From: Opitutales bacterium
GTDB taxonomy: Bacteria > Verrucomicrobiota > Verrucomicrobiia > Opitutales > JABSRG01
DNA length: 64,000 nucleotides
Reading direction: 5' to 3'
Assembly (NCBI GenBank): GCA_028280845.1
Contig: JANQKZ010000038.1
Coordinates: forward strand, 248,001 to 312,000
A model generated the notes under the pieces. That model saw only the letters and a program-made list of their open reading frames with translations, did not search any database and had not been told where the DNA came from. Positions 17,349 through 26,011 of the stretch are shown here, one piece after another; position 1 is the first letter of the stretch; every line of letters begins with the position of its first letter. Position numbers and translations under genes: made by a program.

Positions 17349-17891
17349 TTAGTTTTGCGGCTCTTCTTTTTCGAAACGTCTTCTAAGGTTTAATCGTTCA
17401 TCAATCAGTTCAATGTATCGCGCAGATACGGAATCGGTCGGCTCAAACTTCAGGGCCTTGGCAAATGCCCTTCTGGAAAACTCCAGATTATCTCCCTGGC
17501 TGAAGGAAATCTTTCCAATCTGTCGGGCTATCCTGGCCTTTTCACTGTCCGTCAGGGTCTCCTTTTCATCTAACACCGCATTAGCTTCCGCTTGGAATTG
17601 ACTGAAGAGCTCCCTGGAAAGGGCCTTTTTACCAGACTCCGAAGCAAGATTGGTGAGAAACAGTAAATCCCTCAGGACCATTTTATCCCGGGCGCCCGGG
17701 TCCGTTAAACTGGAGTTCCGGGAGACGACAAAGTCCCGTATCTCTTGCGCATTCGGCTGCGCGGCCTTTACCCGCTCCTTTAATGTCTCTCTATGAGAGG
17801 CGCCAAATTTAGTGACGTCCGCTTCCTCTGTTTGCCCGGAAAGTGGGAGGGACAGAAGGGTTGCTATAATCAGAATAGTAAAAGGTTTCAT
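17349..17891 (-). CDS. Secreted helical protein, RHS operon
   Basis: 180 residues with a signal peptide (MKPFTILIIATLLSLPLSGQ). The rest is charged and helical, with a tetratricopeptide-like end (FSQGDNLEFSRRAFAKALKFEPTDSVSARYIELID). It starts one base after the stop of the upstream gene and ends 18 bp before the RHS start, so it is co-transcribed. It may help export or assembly of the RHS protein; this is context only. Confidence 0.6.
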   Translation of the reverse strand: MKPFTILIIATLLSLPLSGQTEEADVTKFGASHRETLKERVKAAQPNAQEIRDFVVSRNSSLTDPGARDKMVLRDLLFLTNLASESGKKALSRELFSQFQAEANAVLDEKETLTDSEKARIARQIGKISFSQGDNLEFSRRAFAKALKFEPTDSVSARYIELIDERLNLRRRFEKEEPQN

Positions 17892-17892
17892 G

Positions 17893-18609
17893 TTACTTCA
17901 AAAGCGTTACGCCGGCAGGCCGGTTTTCGTATTTTTTGCGGAGTCTCTCCATCTTCTTGCGACCCTCGATTTGCACCAGGCGCTCGAAGAGCACTTCCAT
18001 GGGATCCAGCCATGTGATGACCGTTTTTCCCTGGTCCGAAACGATGGTATCTTGAGGAGAGACGGTTAAATCCCCTCCCTCAGAGCTGGAGGCACATTCT
18101 CCTCCCACTGGTAAATATTCAAACAGTGGAGTACTCCCCCCGGAAGAGAAGGCTTCGGAGCTATAGGTGATTCTATTTTCAAGTGGTTGATGGACCTTAG
18201 AGCTGCTGCCGGGAGATCCAGTAAAGGTTATGGCAGCGTTTCCGCTTTCCAGAGAAACGGCGACCCAAAGGGGTAAGCCCTCCAACCCGGGATCGAATAC
18301 CCTCACCCAGATTCTGGTATTCGCCCCATCTGACTCACTGACAAATATCAACTCAGCAGCCTCGTTGAGGCCGGCAAGCTCCGTGAATTGGACCTCCCCA
18401 TCCTCTAAAAGATCCAGTTGGAAAAACCCGGAAATAGTCTCTTGAGAAAGCGGGTTTCCGAAATACCCGAATAGGGTGTCGGGATAGGCGAAAGAACCAA
18501 GGGGAATGTCTGAATCTACAGACAGCTCATCAATTAAAACTCCATCTTGGGCGTCTAGACAATTGAGTAGTCCGCCAATTAAAAGCAGGAGCAAGCGCGG
18601 TGTTTTCAT
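17893..18609 (-). CDS. Secreted beta-rich protein, first gene of RHS operon
   Basis: 238 residues from ATG 18609 with GGAGG well placed upstream. The signal peptide (MKTPRLLLLLIGGLLNCLDA) is followed by a beta-rich region (LFGYFGNPLSQETISGFFQLDLLEDGEVQF...ANTRIWVRVFDPGLEGLPLWVAV) and a basic helical C-terminus. The FGY-F start of the mature part is common in uncharacterised verrucomicrobial secreted proteins. It leads the leftward operon with the helical protein, the RHS protein and the lipoprotein. Confidence 0.6.
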   Translation of the reverse strand: MKTPRLLLLLIGGLLNCLDAQDGVLIDELSVDSDIPLGSFAYPDTLFGYFGNPLSQETISGFFQLDLLEDGEVQFTELAGLNEAAELIFVSESDGANTRIWVRVFDPGLEGLPLWVAVSLESGNAAITFTGSPGSSSKVHQPLENRITYSSEAFSSGGSTPLFEYLPVGGECASSSEGGDLTVSPQDTIVSDQGKTVITWLDPMEVLFERLVQIEGRKKMERLRKKYENRPAGVTLLK

Positions 18610-19007
18610 TTTTATCCTCCAGTTATTTTTTGCAGAGGATCGAAGCGAAAAATTATCCTTACAACCTCGTGTCCTCTAACCATGAGAGAAAATGATAAGA
18701 TTTTCTCAAAAAATCCAGTATAAGTTATTCACATGACTTGCGCGCCCTTCTATTAGCGGGTCTTAAGTTATGTAGCGATGAAATATCCTCTATTTCATCG
18801 CCAGAATTGTGTATCATTTTTCTCGATACTTACCGAAAAACAGGGGGTTTCCCCCAGGAAATCGTATTACATTCTGGTTACGCCATAAATTCAAAAAGGG
18901 TAAACTCAGAAGGGGTACGGTTTTCCCCAATCAACGACCACCAATTTCGGAGGAGGTCCCCTTGACTACGGGGCTGGTGTCTCCTAGAAAGACACCCGCT
19001 TTTTTCG
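18610..19007. other. Divergent promoter region with a perfect hairpin
   Basis: 398 bp between the leftward RHS operon and the rightward PSCyt gene; the left half is AT-rich. GCGATGAAATA-TCCTC-TATTTCATCGC (18775-18801) is a perfect 11-bp stem with a five-base loop. It may be an operator or transcript structure. No protein gene is supported here. Confidence 0.5.
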
Positions 19008-21566
19008 ATGCCCCACCCCTCATCTGTTATCCTCCTTGCCTTGCTGTCGCTCTGGGTAGTCGGTTGCCCCGCATGGGCTACTCCCTTGCCCGATGCCGTT
19101 CCGGACTTCATTGATTTCTATTGCGCAGACTGTCACGACGATGTGGAAGCGGAGGCTGACCTGGATTTATGGTCCCTGTCCGAGGAGCCGGTGGACATGG
19201 ACAACCTGGCCACGTGGATAAAGGCCTACGACCGGGCCAGCAACGGGGAGATGCCGCCCAAGGAAAAACGGCGTCCGGACCCCGATGACCTGAAAGCCTT
19301 TCGCAAGGGTTTAGCCGAGGCGATCATCGCCACAGAAACCGCTGAACTGGCCACCACCGGCCGGGCCTTGAAGCGGCGCATGAACCGGTATGAGTATGAA
19401 AACGCCATCCGCGACCTGCTCCAGCTGCCCTATCTTGAAATTAAAGACAGCCTCCCCGAAGATCCCACCGCCTTTGGATATAATAAAGTGGGTGAAGCGC
19501 TCGACGTCTCCCACGTACAGGTGGCCCGCTATCTCAAAACGGCGGAATATGCCCTCAGAGAAGCCATTGCGCCCGGCCCCGTTCAGCCCAAGCTGATTGA
19601 CCAACGCTATTACACCTGGCAGCAGAAACAGTTTAATCGCCCCGTGGGCCCCGACCTCCGCAAATCCTGGCCCATCGTGGAGCTGGATCTCCAGGAACAC
19701 CTGCTCTCTCGAAGAATCCGTGACCTGGAATGGGAAAAGCCCGACTGGGCTCAGGCATCCCGCTCCTGGCGGGCCGAAAAAGAGGCGGTCGTCATGCTCA
19801 TGAGCACCTATGAGCCCGCAGAAATCAAATTTGAGCAGTTCCGCGCCCCCGCGACCGGGCGCTACCGCCTCCGGTTTGCGGGCTATACCGTTTGGATGGC
19901 GCCCGATTTTTCCAAAGTCACGCGGGGTCGCCGCAATGAGCCGATCACGATCTACTCGGAAACGCCCCCACGCCGCCTCCGCCGTCACGGCACCATCGAT
20001 TTTTATCCGGATAGCACCATCAGTGAACTCACCGTATGGCTGAAAAAGGGAGAATCCATCCAGCCCGATGCCGCCCGGCTGGTCAGATCTCGCCCCCCAG
20101 ACTTTAAGAACCCGTTTCTGGAGGAGGATGGCATGCCAGGTGCCGCTTTTCAATGGATGGACGTAACAGGCCCGCTCGTCGATGAATGGCCCGGCCCCGG
20201 CCATCAACTCCTGTTTGGAGCCCTCCCCCTGATTGAGGATCCCGAAAACCCGGGAAAGTGGATCATACACTCCGAAAATCCTACCGCAGATGCGAAACGC
20301 CTCCTCGAGGCGTTCATGGCCCAGGCCTATCGGAAACCCGTCTCGCAAGAGGCATTCGACCCCTTTTATGCCTTAATTCTCAGCTCATTGGACAAGGGGT
20401 ATGGATTCATGGATTCCATGATTGCTGGCTATACCGCCGTGTTGGCCTCCCCGGCTTTCCTCTACCTGGATCCGGCACCGGGCCCCCTCACGCCCTACGC
20501 CCTGGCCGACCGCCTGTCGTTTTTCCTCTGGAACAGCCCACCGGATGAGGCATTACGGCAGTTGGCTCAATCGGGAGAAATCCTGCAACCGGAGACCCTC
20601 GACCAGGAAGTCAATCGCCTGTTGAACGACCCCAAGGCCCAGCGCTTCGTGGATTCCTTCCTCGATTACTGGCTCGACCTCCGTTTTATGAATGCCAGCG
20701 GCCCGGACGCCGAGCTCTACCCCGAATATCAACTGGACGACCACCTGGTAGAGTCTCTTCCGGAAGAAACCCGACTCTTTTTTAAGGACCTGGTGGACCG
20801 CGATATGGGGGTAACCCACATCGTCGACACGGATTATGTCCTCATCAATGAGCGGCTGGCCACCCTCTACGCTATCGAAGGTGTGGCGGGTGCCCACTTC
20901 CGACCGGTTCTCCTCCACCGGGATAGCCCACGCGGAGGCCTGATGACTCAAGCGAGTGTCTTAAAGGTCACCGCTAACGGAACCACCTCCTCCCCAATCG
21001 AACGCGGGGCCTGGATCATGGAACGCATTCTCGGGTATCACCCGCCGCCCCCGCCCCCATCCGTCCAGGCGATCGAGTCCGACATCCGCGGGGCAAAAAC
21101 CATCCGCGAGCAACTTGCCCTGCATCGCTCTCAACCATCCTGCAATGCCTGCCACGTCTATATCGATCCACCGGGGTTTGCCCTTGAAAGTTTTGATGTG
21201 ATGGGGGCCTGGCGCGACCGCTATCGAACCACTTCAAAGGGAGCAGGTGAGCCCGTCCCCGGAGTCGGACACGATGGACTCAGGTTTAAGTTCAAAATCG
21301 GCTTGCCCGTGGACGCCAGCGGGGAAATGCCCGACGGTCGCGCGTTTGACGATATCCGTGATTTAAAAGCCCACCTCGTCCAAAACCCCGCCCTCCTCGC
21401 CAAGAACCTTGTCGAGCAACTGTCCATCTATGCGACGGGGGCGCCAGTGCGCTTTTCGGATCGGGCAACAATTCAGGAAATTGTCGAGTCGGCACGAGCA
21501 TCCGACTACGGGGTGCGCACCCTGATCGCCGAGCTTGTCAAAAGTGACCTCTTCCTTTATAAATAA
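19008..21566 (+). CDS. PSCyt-type protein (DUF1587/1592/1588/1585 family)
   Basis: 852 residues with a signal peptide ([17 protein letters not shown]) and a CxxCH heme-like motif at C39-H43 (CADCH). It then follows the standard domain order of this planctomycete/verrucomicrobial family: DUF1587 ([16 protein letters not shown]), a beta-rich middle, DUF1595/1592 ([17 protein letters not shown]...[16 protein letters not shown]), DUF1588 (second CxxCH at 712-716) and DUF1585 (C-terminal [13 protein letters not shown]). Located outside the cytoplasm. These proteins are always paired with DUF1552 proteins and are linked to polysaccharide or sulfated-sugar metabolism by context; the reaction is unknown. 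Confidence 0.88.
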   Translation: MPHPSSVILLALLSLWVVGCPAWATPLPDAVPDFIDFYCADCHDDVEAEADLDLWSLSEEPVDMDNLATWIKAYDRASNGEMPPKEKRRPDPDDLKAFRKGLAEAIIATETAELATTGRALKRRMNRYEYENAIRDLLQLPYLEIKDSLPEDPTAFGYNKVGEALDVSHVQVARYLKTAEYALREAIAPGPVQPKLIDQRYYTWQQKQFNRPVGPDLRKSWPIVELDLQEHLLSRRIRDLEWEKPDWAQASRSWRAEKEAVVMLMSTYEPAEIKFEQFRAPATGRYRLRFAGYTVWMAPDFSKVTRGRRNEPITIYSETPPRRLRRHGTIDFYPDSTISELTVWLKKGESIQPDAARLVRSRPPDFKNPFLEEDGMPGAAFQWMDVTGPLVDEWPGPGHQLLFGALPLIEDPENPGKWIIHSENPTADAKRLLEAFMAQAYRKPVSQEAFDPFYALILSSLDKGYGFMDSMIAGYTAVLASPAFLYLDPAPGPLTPYALADRLSFFLWNSPPDEALRQLAQSGEILQPETLDQEVNRLLNDPKAQRFVDSFLDYWLDLRFMNASGPDAELYPEYQLDDHLVESLPEETRLFFKDLVDRDMGVTHIVDTDYVLINERLATLYAIEGVAGAHFRPVLLHRDSPRGGLMTQASVLKVTANGTTSSPIERGAWIMERILGYHPPPPPPSVQAIESDIRGAKTIREQLALHRSQPSCNACHVYIDPPGFALESFDVMGAWRDRYRTTSKGAGEPVPGVGHDGLRFKFKIGLPVDASGEMPDGRAFDDIRDLKAHLVQNPALLAKNLVEQLSIYATGAPVRFSDRATIQEIVESARASDYGVRTLIAELVKSDLFLYK

Positions 21567-21577
21567 ATCTACTTACC

Positions 21578-22909
21578 ATGAAAAGCACCCCTTATCTTTC
21601 CTCCGGAAAATCCCTTTCCCGCCGAAAATTTCTCCGCAATGCCGGGGTCGTCTTATCGCTCCCCTTACTGGATGCGATGCGACCCGCCTTTGCAGGCATG
21701 ACGTCCAAAGCCACCGCAGCCATCAATGGAACCCCCCGGCGCATGCTGGCGATCTGTAACAACCTCGGCCTGCTCGGGGACTACTTTTTCCCGACTGAGA
21801 CTGGCTACAACTACACGCTATCTCCCTATCTGGAAAAACTGACCCGCCATCAAAAGGATTTCACGGTTTTCAGTGGTGTCTCTCACCCCGATGTGGATGG
21901 CGGCCACCCGGCTGACATTTGTTTCCTCACCGCCGCTCCTCATCCGGGAAGCGGGGGATTTAAGAATACGATTTCCCTGGATCAATATATGGCCGAGCAC
22001 ATCGGCCACTTTACCCGCTTCCCTTCGTTTACCCTGGGGGTCAATGTGCAGCAGGGAATACGCAGCCTCAGCTGGACGGATTCAGGCGTCATGATCCCCT
22101 GCGAAGAGTCCGCTTCAGACGTCTTTAAACGCATGTTTTTCCAGGGAAGCGAAGCAGAGGTTGAGGAACAGATCCGGAAACTGGAGCTCGGCCAAAGCAT
22201 TCTGGACACGGTAGCGGGACAAGCCAGGACCCTCCAACGGGACCTGGGCGCCTCCGATCAGGATCGTTTGGACCAATACTTCACCAGTGTGCGGGACCTT
22301 GAAAAACGCATGGCCGCATCAAAAGAGTGGGAACATAAACCCAAACCCACCGTTACCGCGCCAATCCCCCTCGATCCGGAAAGCCCGGTTGCCTACATGG
22401 AGAAAGTGAAGCTCATGTATGAGGTCTCCCGCCTCGCCTTCCAGACCGACTCCACGCGTGTGATTTCCCTCATGCTGGACAGCGTGAACTCCCCTGCCAT
22501 TGAAGTAGATGGCACCACGGTCAGTGACGGATATCATAACCTCTCGCACCACGGAAAATCCGAAGAGAAAATCGAACAGCTTCAGGTTATCGATAACTGG
22601 CACATGAAGCTGCTGGCCGATCTCTTTGATGATCTGAAATCCTTCGAGGAGGACGGGGAATCCCTCATGGACCGCACCATGATCCTCTACGGGTCCAACC
22701 TCGGCAATGCCCACGCCCACACCTGTCTCAACCTGCCGACCCTGTTTGCCGGCGGTGGATTCAAGCATGGTCAACATCTCGCTTTCGATACCGAGCGGAA
22801 TTATCCCCTGCCCAACCTGTTTGTCTCTATGCTGCAGCGTATGGGAATCGAGTCGGATAAGTTCGCTTCCTCCACCGGTTCCATGCGTGGCCTGAATATG
22901 GTGGTGTAG
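21578..22909 (+). CDS. DUF1552 protein, TAT-exported
   Basis: 443 residues, starting 11 bp after the preceding gene. A twin-arginine leader ([23 protein letters not shown]) indicates TAT export. The body shows the family pattern [24 protein letters not shown], and a C-terminal [31 protein letters not shown]. The fold is related to alkaline phosphatase/sulfatase-like proteins. Together with the DUF1592 partner it forms a recurring two-gene unit of unknown biochemical role. Confidence 0.88.
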   Translation: MKSTPYLSSGKSLSRRKFLRNAGVVLSLPLLDAMRPAFAGMTSKATAAINGTPRRMLAICNNLGLLGDYFFPTETGYNYTLSPYLEKLTRHQKDFTVFSGVSHPDVDGGHPADICFLTAAPHPGSGGFKNTISLDQYMAEHIGHFTRFPSFTLGVNVQQGIRSLSWTDSGVMIPCEESASDVFKRMFFQGSEAEVEEQIRKLELGQSILDTVAGQARTLQRDLGASDQDRLDQYFTSVRDLEKRMAASKEWEHKPKPTVTAPIPLDPESPVAYMEKVKLMYEVSRLAFQTDSTRVISLMLDSVNSPAIEVDGTTVSDGYHNLSHHGKSEEKIEQLQVIDNWHMKLLADLFDDLKSFEEDGESLMDRTMILYGSNLGNAHAHTCLNLPTLFAGGGFKHGQHLAFDTERNYPLPNLFVSMLQRMGIESDKFASSTGSMRGLNMVV

Positions 22910-23130
22910 ATACCAGATCCCAGACAGCAGACCCCAGACGGGCGGAAACACCCAATTTTCAAATACCCAACCCCCACCACGAGGGCGCAGCTCCAGCAAT
23001 GCCATTCAGGTGATCCCAAAGTCGTAGTGGAGCGAAGATCACGGCGAAGCACACAGAGCGTAGACGGGCACCAAGCACCAGCAACAAACTTCTGGCTTCC
23101 GATTTCTGACTTCTGATTTATACTGAATCC
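22910..23130. repeat. Low-complexity intergenic spacer
   Basis: Contains short words repeated elsewhere in the window: GAGCGTAGACGGGCACC (compare AGCGAAGACGGGC near 54439) and TTCTGGCTTCCGATTTCTGACTTCTGATT (compare 3380-3413). No gene is supported. Confidence 0.4.
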
Positions 23131-24066
23131 ATGCTGTTCAGTCGAGTCACTGCGGCCCTTGCCGAGCAGGCCCGCAATTTATTTCCCGGGGGGGCATCTG
23201 AGGAGCTGCTCGCCCGTGCGGACGAAGGCTATTCCCTGCGGGGTCCGTTCCAGGTCGGCGACCGCATAGAGCTGAATAACGGACGCCACTCCCTATTGGC
23301 CAGCCGACTGGCTATTGGAACCGGTAGCGATGGCTGGGCCGGCGCCTCCAACCAAACCCGTCAACTGGGCATCCACGGAGTTGGGGATCTCCTCCAACAC
23401 GCGTTTGAAGTCCACAACATCAACTTCTGGGATTCTGCCGACCAATATGGATCCCACCCTCACGTAGCCGAAGGCCTGAAGCGGGTAAAGCGGGAGGACG
23501 TGGTCATCCTCACCAAAACAGTCGCCGAAAGCGCCGCCGCCATGCGTAAAGACCTCGACCGGTTTCGCCAGGAGATGAATACCGATGTCATTGATATTCT
23601 CCTCCTCCACTGCATGACGACGGGCAACTGGCCAAAGTATATGGCGGAAGTGATGGATGTCATTTCCGAGGCTCAGGAAGCCGGGATCATCAAAATCAAG
23701 GGGGTGTCCTGTCATAGCTTTGCCGCCCTGAAAACTGCATCGACTCACCCCTGGGTCGAGTTCGATCTGGCCCGGATCAATCCCGGCGGATTCAGCATGG
23801 ACGCCAAGCCGGATCAGGTGGTCCCGGTGCTCGATCAATTCAAGGAGAACAACAAATTGCTCATGGGGATGAAAATCTTGGGAAATGCCCGCCTGGCGGA
23901 TCGAAAACCCGAAGCCCTCCGCTTCGCCCTCGGTTTGGATTGCCTCGACTGCTTCACTATCGGCTTTGAAAACCAACAAGAGCTGGATGAGGTGGTGGGG
24001 ATTATCAATGGGGACTCGCGAGATCCGGGATCCGGGATCCGGGATTCAGGGAAATTTAACCATTAA
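23131..24066 (+). CDS. Aldo/keto reductase
   Basis: 311 residues. The catalytic tetrad of the aldo-keto reductase superfamily is visible: D101 and Y106 in [10 protein letters not shown]129 in LTKTV and H160 in LLLHCMT. The N-terminal 45 residues precede the barrel and are unusual. The last 15 codons run through a tandem GATCCGG repeat (24022-24049) that encodes [11 protein letters not shown], so the C-terminus has been altered by the spacer repeat. A carbonyl or sugar substrate with NADPH is expected. No clear operon partner. Confidence 0.82.
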   Translation: MLFSRVTAALAEQARNLFPGGASEELLARADEGYSLRGPFQVGDRIELNNGRHSLLASRLAIGTGSDGWAGASNQTRQLGIHGVGDLLQHAFEVHNINFWDSADQYGSHPHVAEGLKRVKREDVVILTKTVAESAAAMRKDLDRFRQEMNTDVIDILLLHCMTTGNWPKYMAEVMDVISEAQEAGIIKIKGVSCHSFAALKTASTHPWVEFDLARINPGGFSMDAKPDQVVPVLDQFKENNKLLMGMKILGNARLADRKPEALRFALGLDCLDCFTIGFENQQELDEVVGIINGDSRDPGSGIRDSGKFNH

Positions 24067-24076
24067 AGGAGGATCA

Positions 24077-24478
24077 ATGAGCTACAGGGATTTGGAAATC
24101 TGGCAGCTGGCAAAAGAAGCCGTAGTAATCATTCACAGAATGACGCTTACCGAACTGCCTAAGTTCGAGATGTATGAAGCAGGTTCCCAAATTCGAAGAG
24201 CCTCAAAATCGATTCGGTCCAATATCGTCGAAGGTTATGGCCGCCGACGTTACAAACAGGATTACGTGCGCTTTCTCACCTACGCCCATGCATCCTGCGA
24301 TGAAACGATTGACCACCTGGAGACCCTAGTTGAAACGGACTCCCTGCTAAACGAAGAGCTCTATAAATCCCTTATTGCGCTATTGAACAAACTCGGCGCA
24401 AAACTTAACCGGTTCATCCGGAGCGTAGAAGAACGCCATTTGTCAGTAAAAGAAGACCCCCAAAACTACGGATCATAA
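24077..24478 (+). CDS. Four-helix-bundle protein (23S rRNA IVS type)
   Basis: 133 residues from ATG 24077 with AGGAGG at 24067-24073. The opening [20 protein letters not shown] and later [19 protein letters not shown] are signatures of the S23/four-helix bundle family, first known from intervening sequences in 23S rRNA. Here it is a free-standing gene, flanked by simple repeats: GATCCGG units upstream and CATCACG units at 24490-24545. Its role is unknown. Confidence 0.88.
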   Translation: MSYRDLEIWQLAKEAVVIIHRMTLTELPKFEMYEAGSQIRRASKSIRSNIVEGYGRRRYKQDYVRFLTYAHASCDETIDHLETLVETDSLLNEELYKSLIALLNKLGAKLNRFIRSVEERHLSVKEDPQNYGS

Positions 24479-24534
24479 TCCCGAGCCCCGCATCACGAAA
24501 CCCGTATCTCGTATCCCGCATCACACATCACGCA

Positions 24535-25065
24535 TCACGCATCACGAGAATCCTCAAGGATTCTCTCCTCCGCCCGCTTCTCTAAGCGGGCTACCGCCTC
24601 GGCGGCGTAACGTTTCAGGTCGGCCATCTCACTCTCCTCGAAGGACCGTTCTTTGTCGCCGATGACACAGAGGGATCCGAGAACTTTGCCCCCGGAGGTA
24701 CGCAAGGGGATTCCGGCATAACACACCACCCCATCCTGGTAGACGAGCGGGATATCTTTGGTACGTTCATGCAACTTGGCATTCTCGACCAGGAAGGGAT
24801 TATCGTCGAGGACGGTAAATCGACAGAAGGACCACTCCATCGGTGTGCCTTTGGATTCGCTCATCCAGCTATTCTCAAGCCCGTGAGAGGAAACAAACAC
24901 TTGGGCATCATCGAGTACGATACTAATCAGACTGATTGGAAGATTGAAGCGCTCGGCTGCCTTTTGCGTAAGGTCGTCGAGCAGGCCCTGGATTTCATCC
25001 GAAAGGATATCCAGTTTAATAATCGCTTCCAGCCGATCTGAGTCGTGAATAGGATCCTTAACCAT
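24535..25065 (-). CDS. GAF-domain protein
   Basis: 176 residues from ATG 25065 (a TTG two codons earlier is less likely). Most of the protein is one GAF domain: LTQKAAERFNLPISLISIVLDDAQVFVSSHG, EWSFCRFTVL, VCYAGIPLRTSGGKVLGSLCVIGDKERSF. There is no output domain. The C-terminus is helical and charged. GAF domains bind small molecules or act as light or redox sensors. It follows the 98-residue gene by 12 bp and is probably its operon partner. Confidence 0.8.
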   Translation of the reverse strand: MVKDPIHDSDRLEAIIKLDILSDEIQGLLDDLTQKAAERFNLPISLISIVLDDAQVFVSSHGLENSWMSESKGTPMEWSFCRFTVLDDNPFLVENAKLHERTKDIPLVYQDGVVCYAGIPLRTSGGKVLGSLCVIGDKERSFEESEMADLKRYAAEAVARLEKRAEERILEDSRDA

Positions 25066-25077
25066 ATCCAAAAAATG

Positions 25078-25374
25078 CTAACTATTCCCGTGATATTTTA
25101 ATAGTCCCAGGTAAGTATTGATTTTGGTTTTCAGGGAAAAACCGACAACTTTCAGAACCCCCTCCTGTTGGCAAAGGTATCTGGCTAACGTTTGCAGTTG
25201 GTCTAAGGTCAGGGCACGGCCTGGTTTCGAGAATCCGGCTCGATTGCAAGCGTCGTTCCAGAAGGCCTCTCCTTCCTGCTCTCCAAATATTTTTTTCAAC
25301 GACTCCAGAGTGGCTTCCTCGGTCGGGGGTAAGTAGTGATGCGGATTGGGCACGGCTGCGAACGGTTGAACCAT
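25078..25374 (-). CDS. Small protein of unknown function upstream of the GAF gene
   Basis: 98 residues, soluble, no signal. It contains LESLKKIFGEQEGEAFWNDACNRAGFSKPGRALTLDQLQTLARYLCQQEGVLKVVGFSLKTKINTY, a predicted helical bundle resembling small verrucomicrobial proteins next to sensor genes. Its stop is 12 bp before the GAF start. Confidence 0.55.
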   Translation of the reverse strand: MVQPFAAVPNPHHYLPPTEEATLESLKKIFGEQEGEAFWNDACNRAGFSKPGRALTLDQLQTLARYLCQQEGVLKVVGFSLKTKINTYLGLLKYHGNS

Positions 25375-25493
25375 TATCTTTCAGATTTTTGTAAAAATGA
25401 GCTAAATGACAAGGCTTTGCTGACTAAAACCCCCTTATCACTTGGCAAGGGACCTCCACAGGGATTAACTACAGGGTGATTATCCCAGCAGAG

Positions 25494-25916
25494 ATGAGCA
25501 CCCAGCGCTTGACCATATTCCTCATTTTCTTCCTTGGCGGATGGATTTCTATCTGGGGAGAGGAGGCCGCTGCTGAAGGGGTCCCGGAAGCCGAAGTAAA
25601 ATTCAAGCTCGACTTGAATGAGGAACCCGAGGTTATCCGCCAAATTCTCCTCGATTTGACACCGCCCGGGACCGATGTCTATGCCGTCGCCAGAGCCATT
25701 GTGAAAACCGTTTGGAAGAACGAGCAAGCCCACAAGCTCAAGCATAAATCCGATTCCTACTACTTCGAGCGGGAATTCCATGGGGAAGGTTATATCCTGG
25801 TTGAATTGGGAGGAACCAGTGGCTTCGGCTCGGCATGGAAAAAGCGACCTGTTCACGCAATCTATGTCTTTGATAAACGCAGGGTCCTCCAAGACATCCT
25901 CATCAAAAAGAAATAG
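25494..25916 (+). CDS. Small secreted protein of unknown function
   Basis: 140 residues from ATG 25494; a GTG six codons upstream is possible. The signal peptide (LTIFLIFFLGGWISIWG) is followed by an acidic helical stretch and a basic C-terminus (AWKKRPVHAIYVFDKRRVLQDILIKKK). No domain recognised. It converges with the EF-G-like gene. Confidence 0.5.
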   Translation: MSTQRLTIFLIFFLGGWISIWGEEAAAEGVPEAEVKFKLDLNEEPEVIRQILLDLTPPGTDVYAVARAIVKTVWKNEQAHKLKHKSDSYYFEREFHGEGYILVELGGTSGFGSAWKKRPVHAIYVFDKRRVLQDILIKKK

Positions 25917-25924
25917 CCGACACG

Positions 25925-25956
25925 GCTGGACTTGCTGTTGCAACAGCAAGCCCAGC
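25925..25956. terminator. Hairpin between convergent genes
   Basis: GCTGG-A-CTTGCTGTTG/CAACAGCAAG-C-CCAGC is a nearly perfect 32-base palindrome between a rightward and a leftward gene. It lacks a T-run, so it may stop both transcripts only weakly or protect their 3' ends. Confidence 0.4.
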
Positions 25957-26011
25957 GCGACAAAGTGTCAGGGAAAGAGCTTCCCTCACCTCAGGGACGC
26001 AGAACTGCGAT

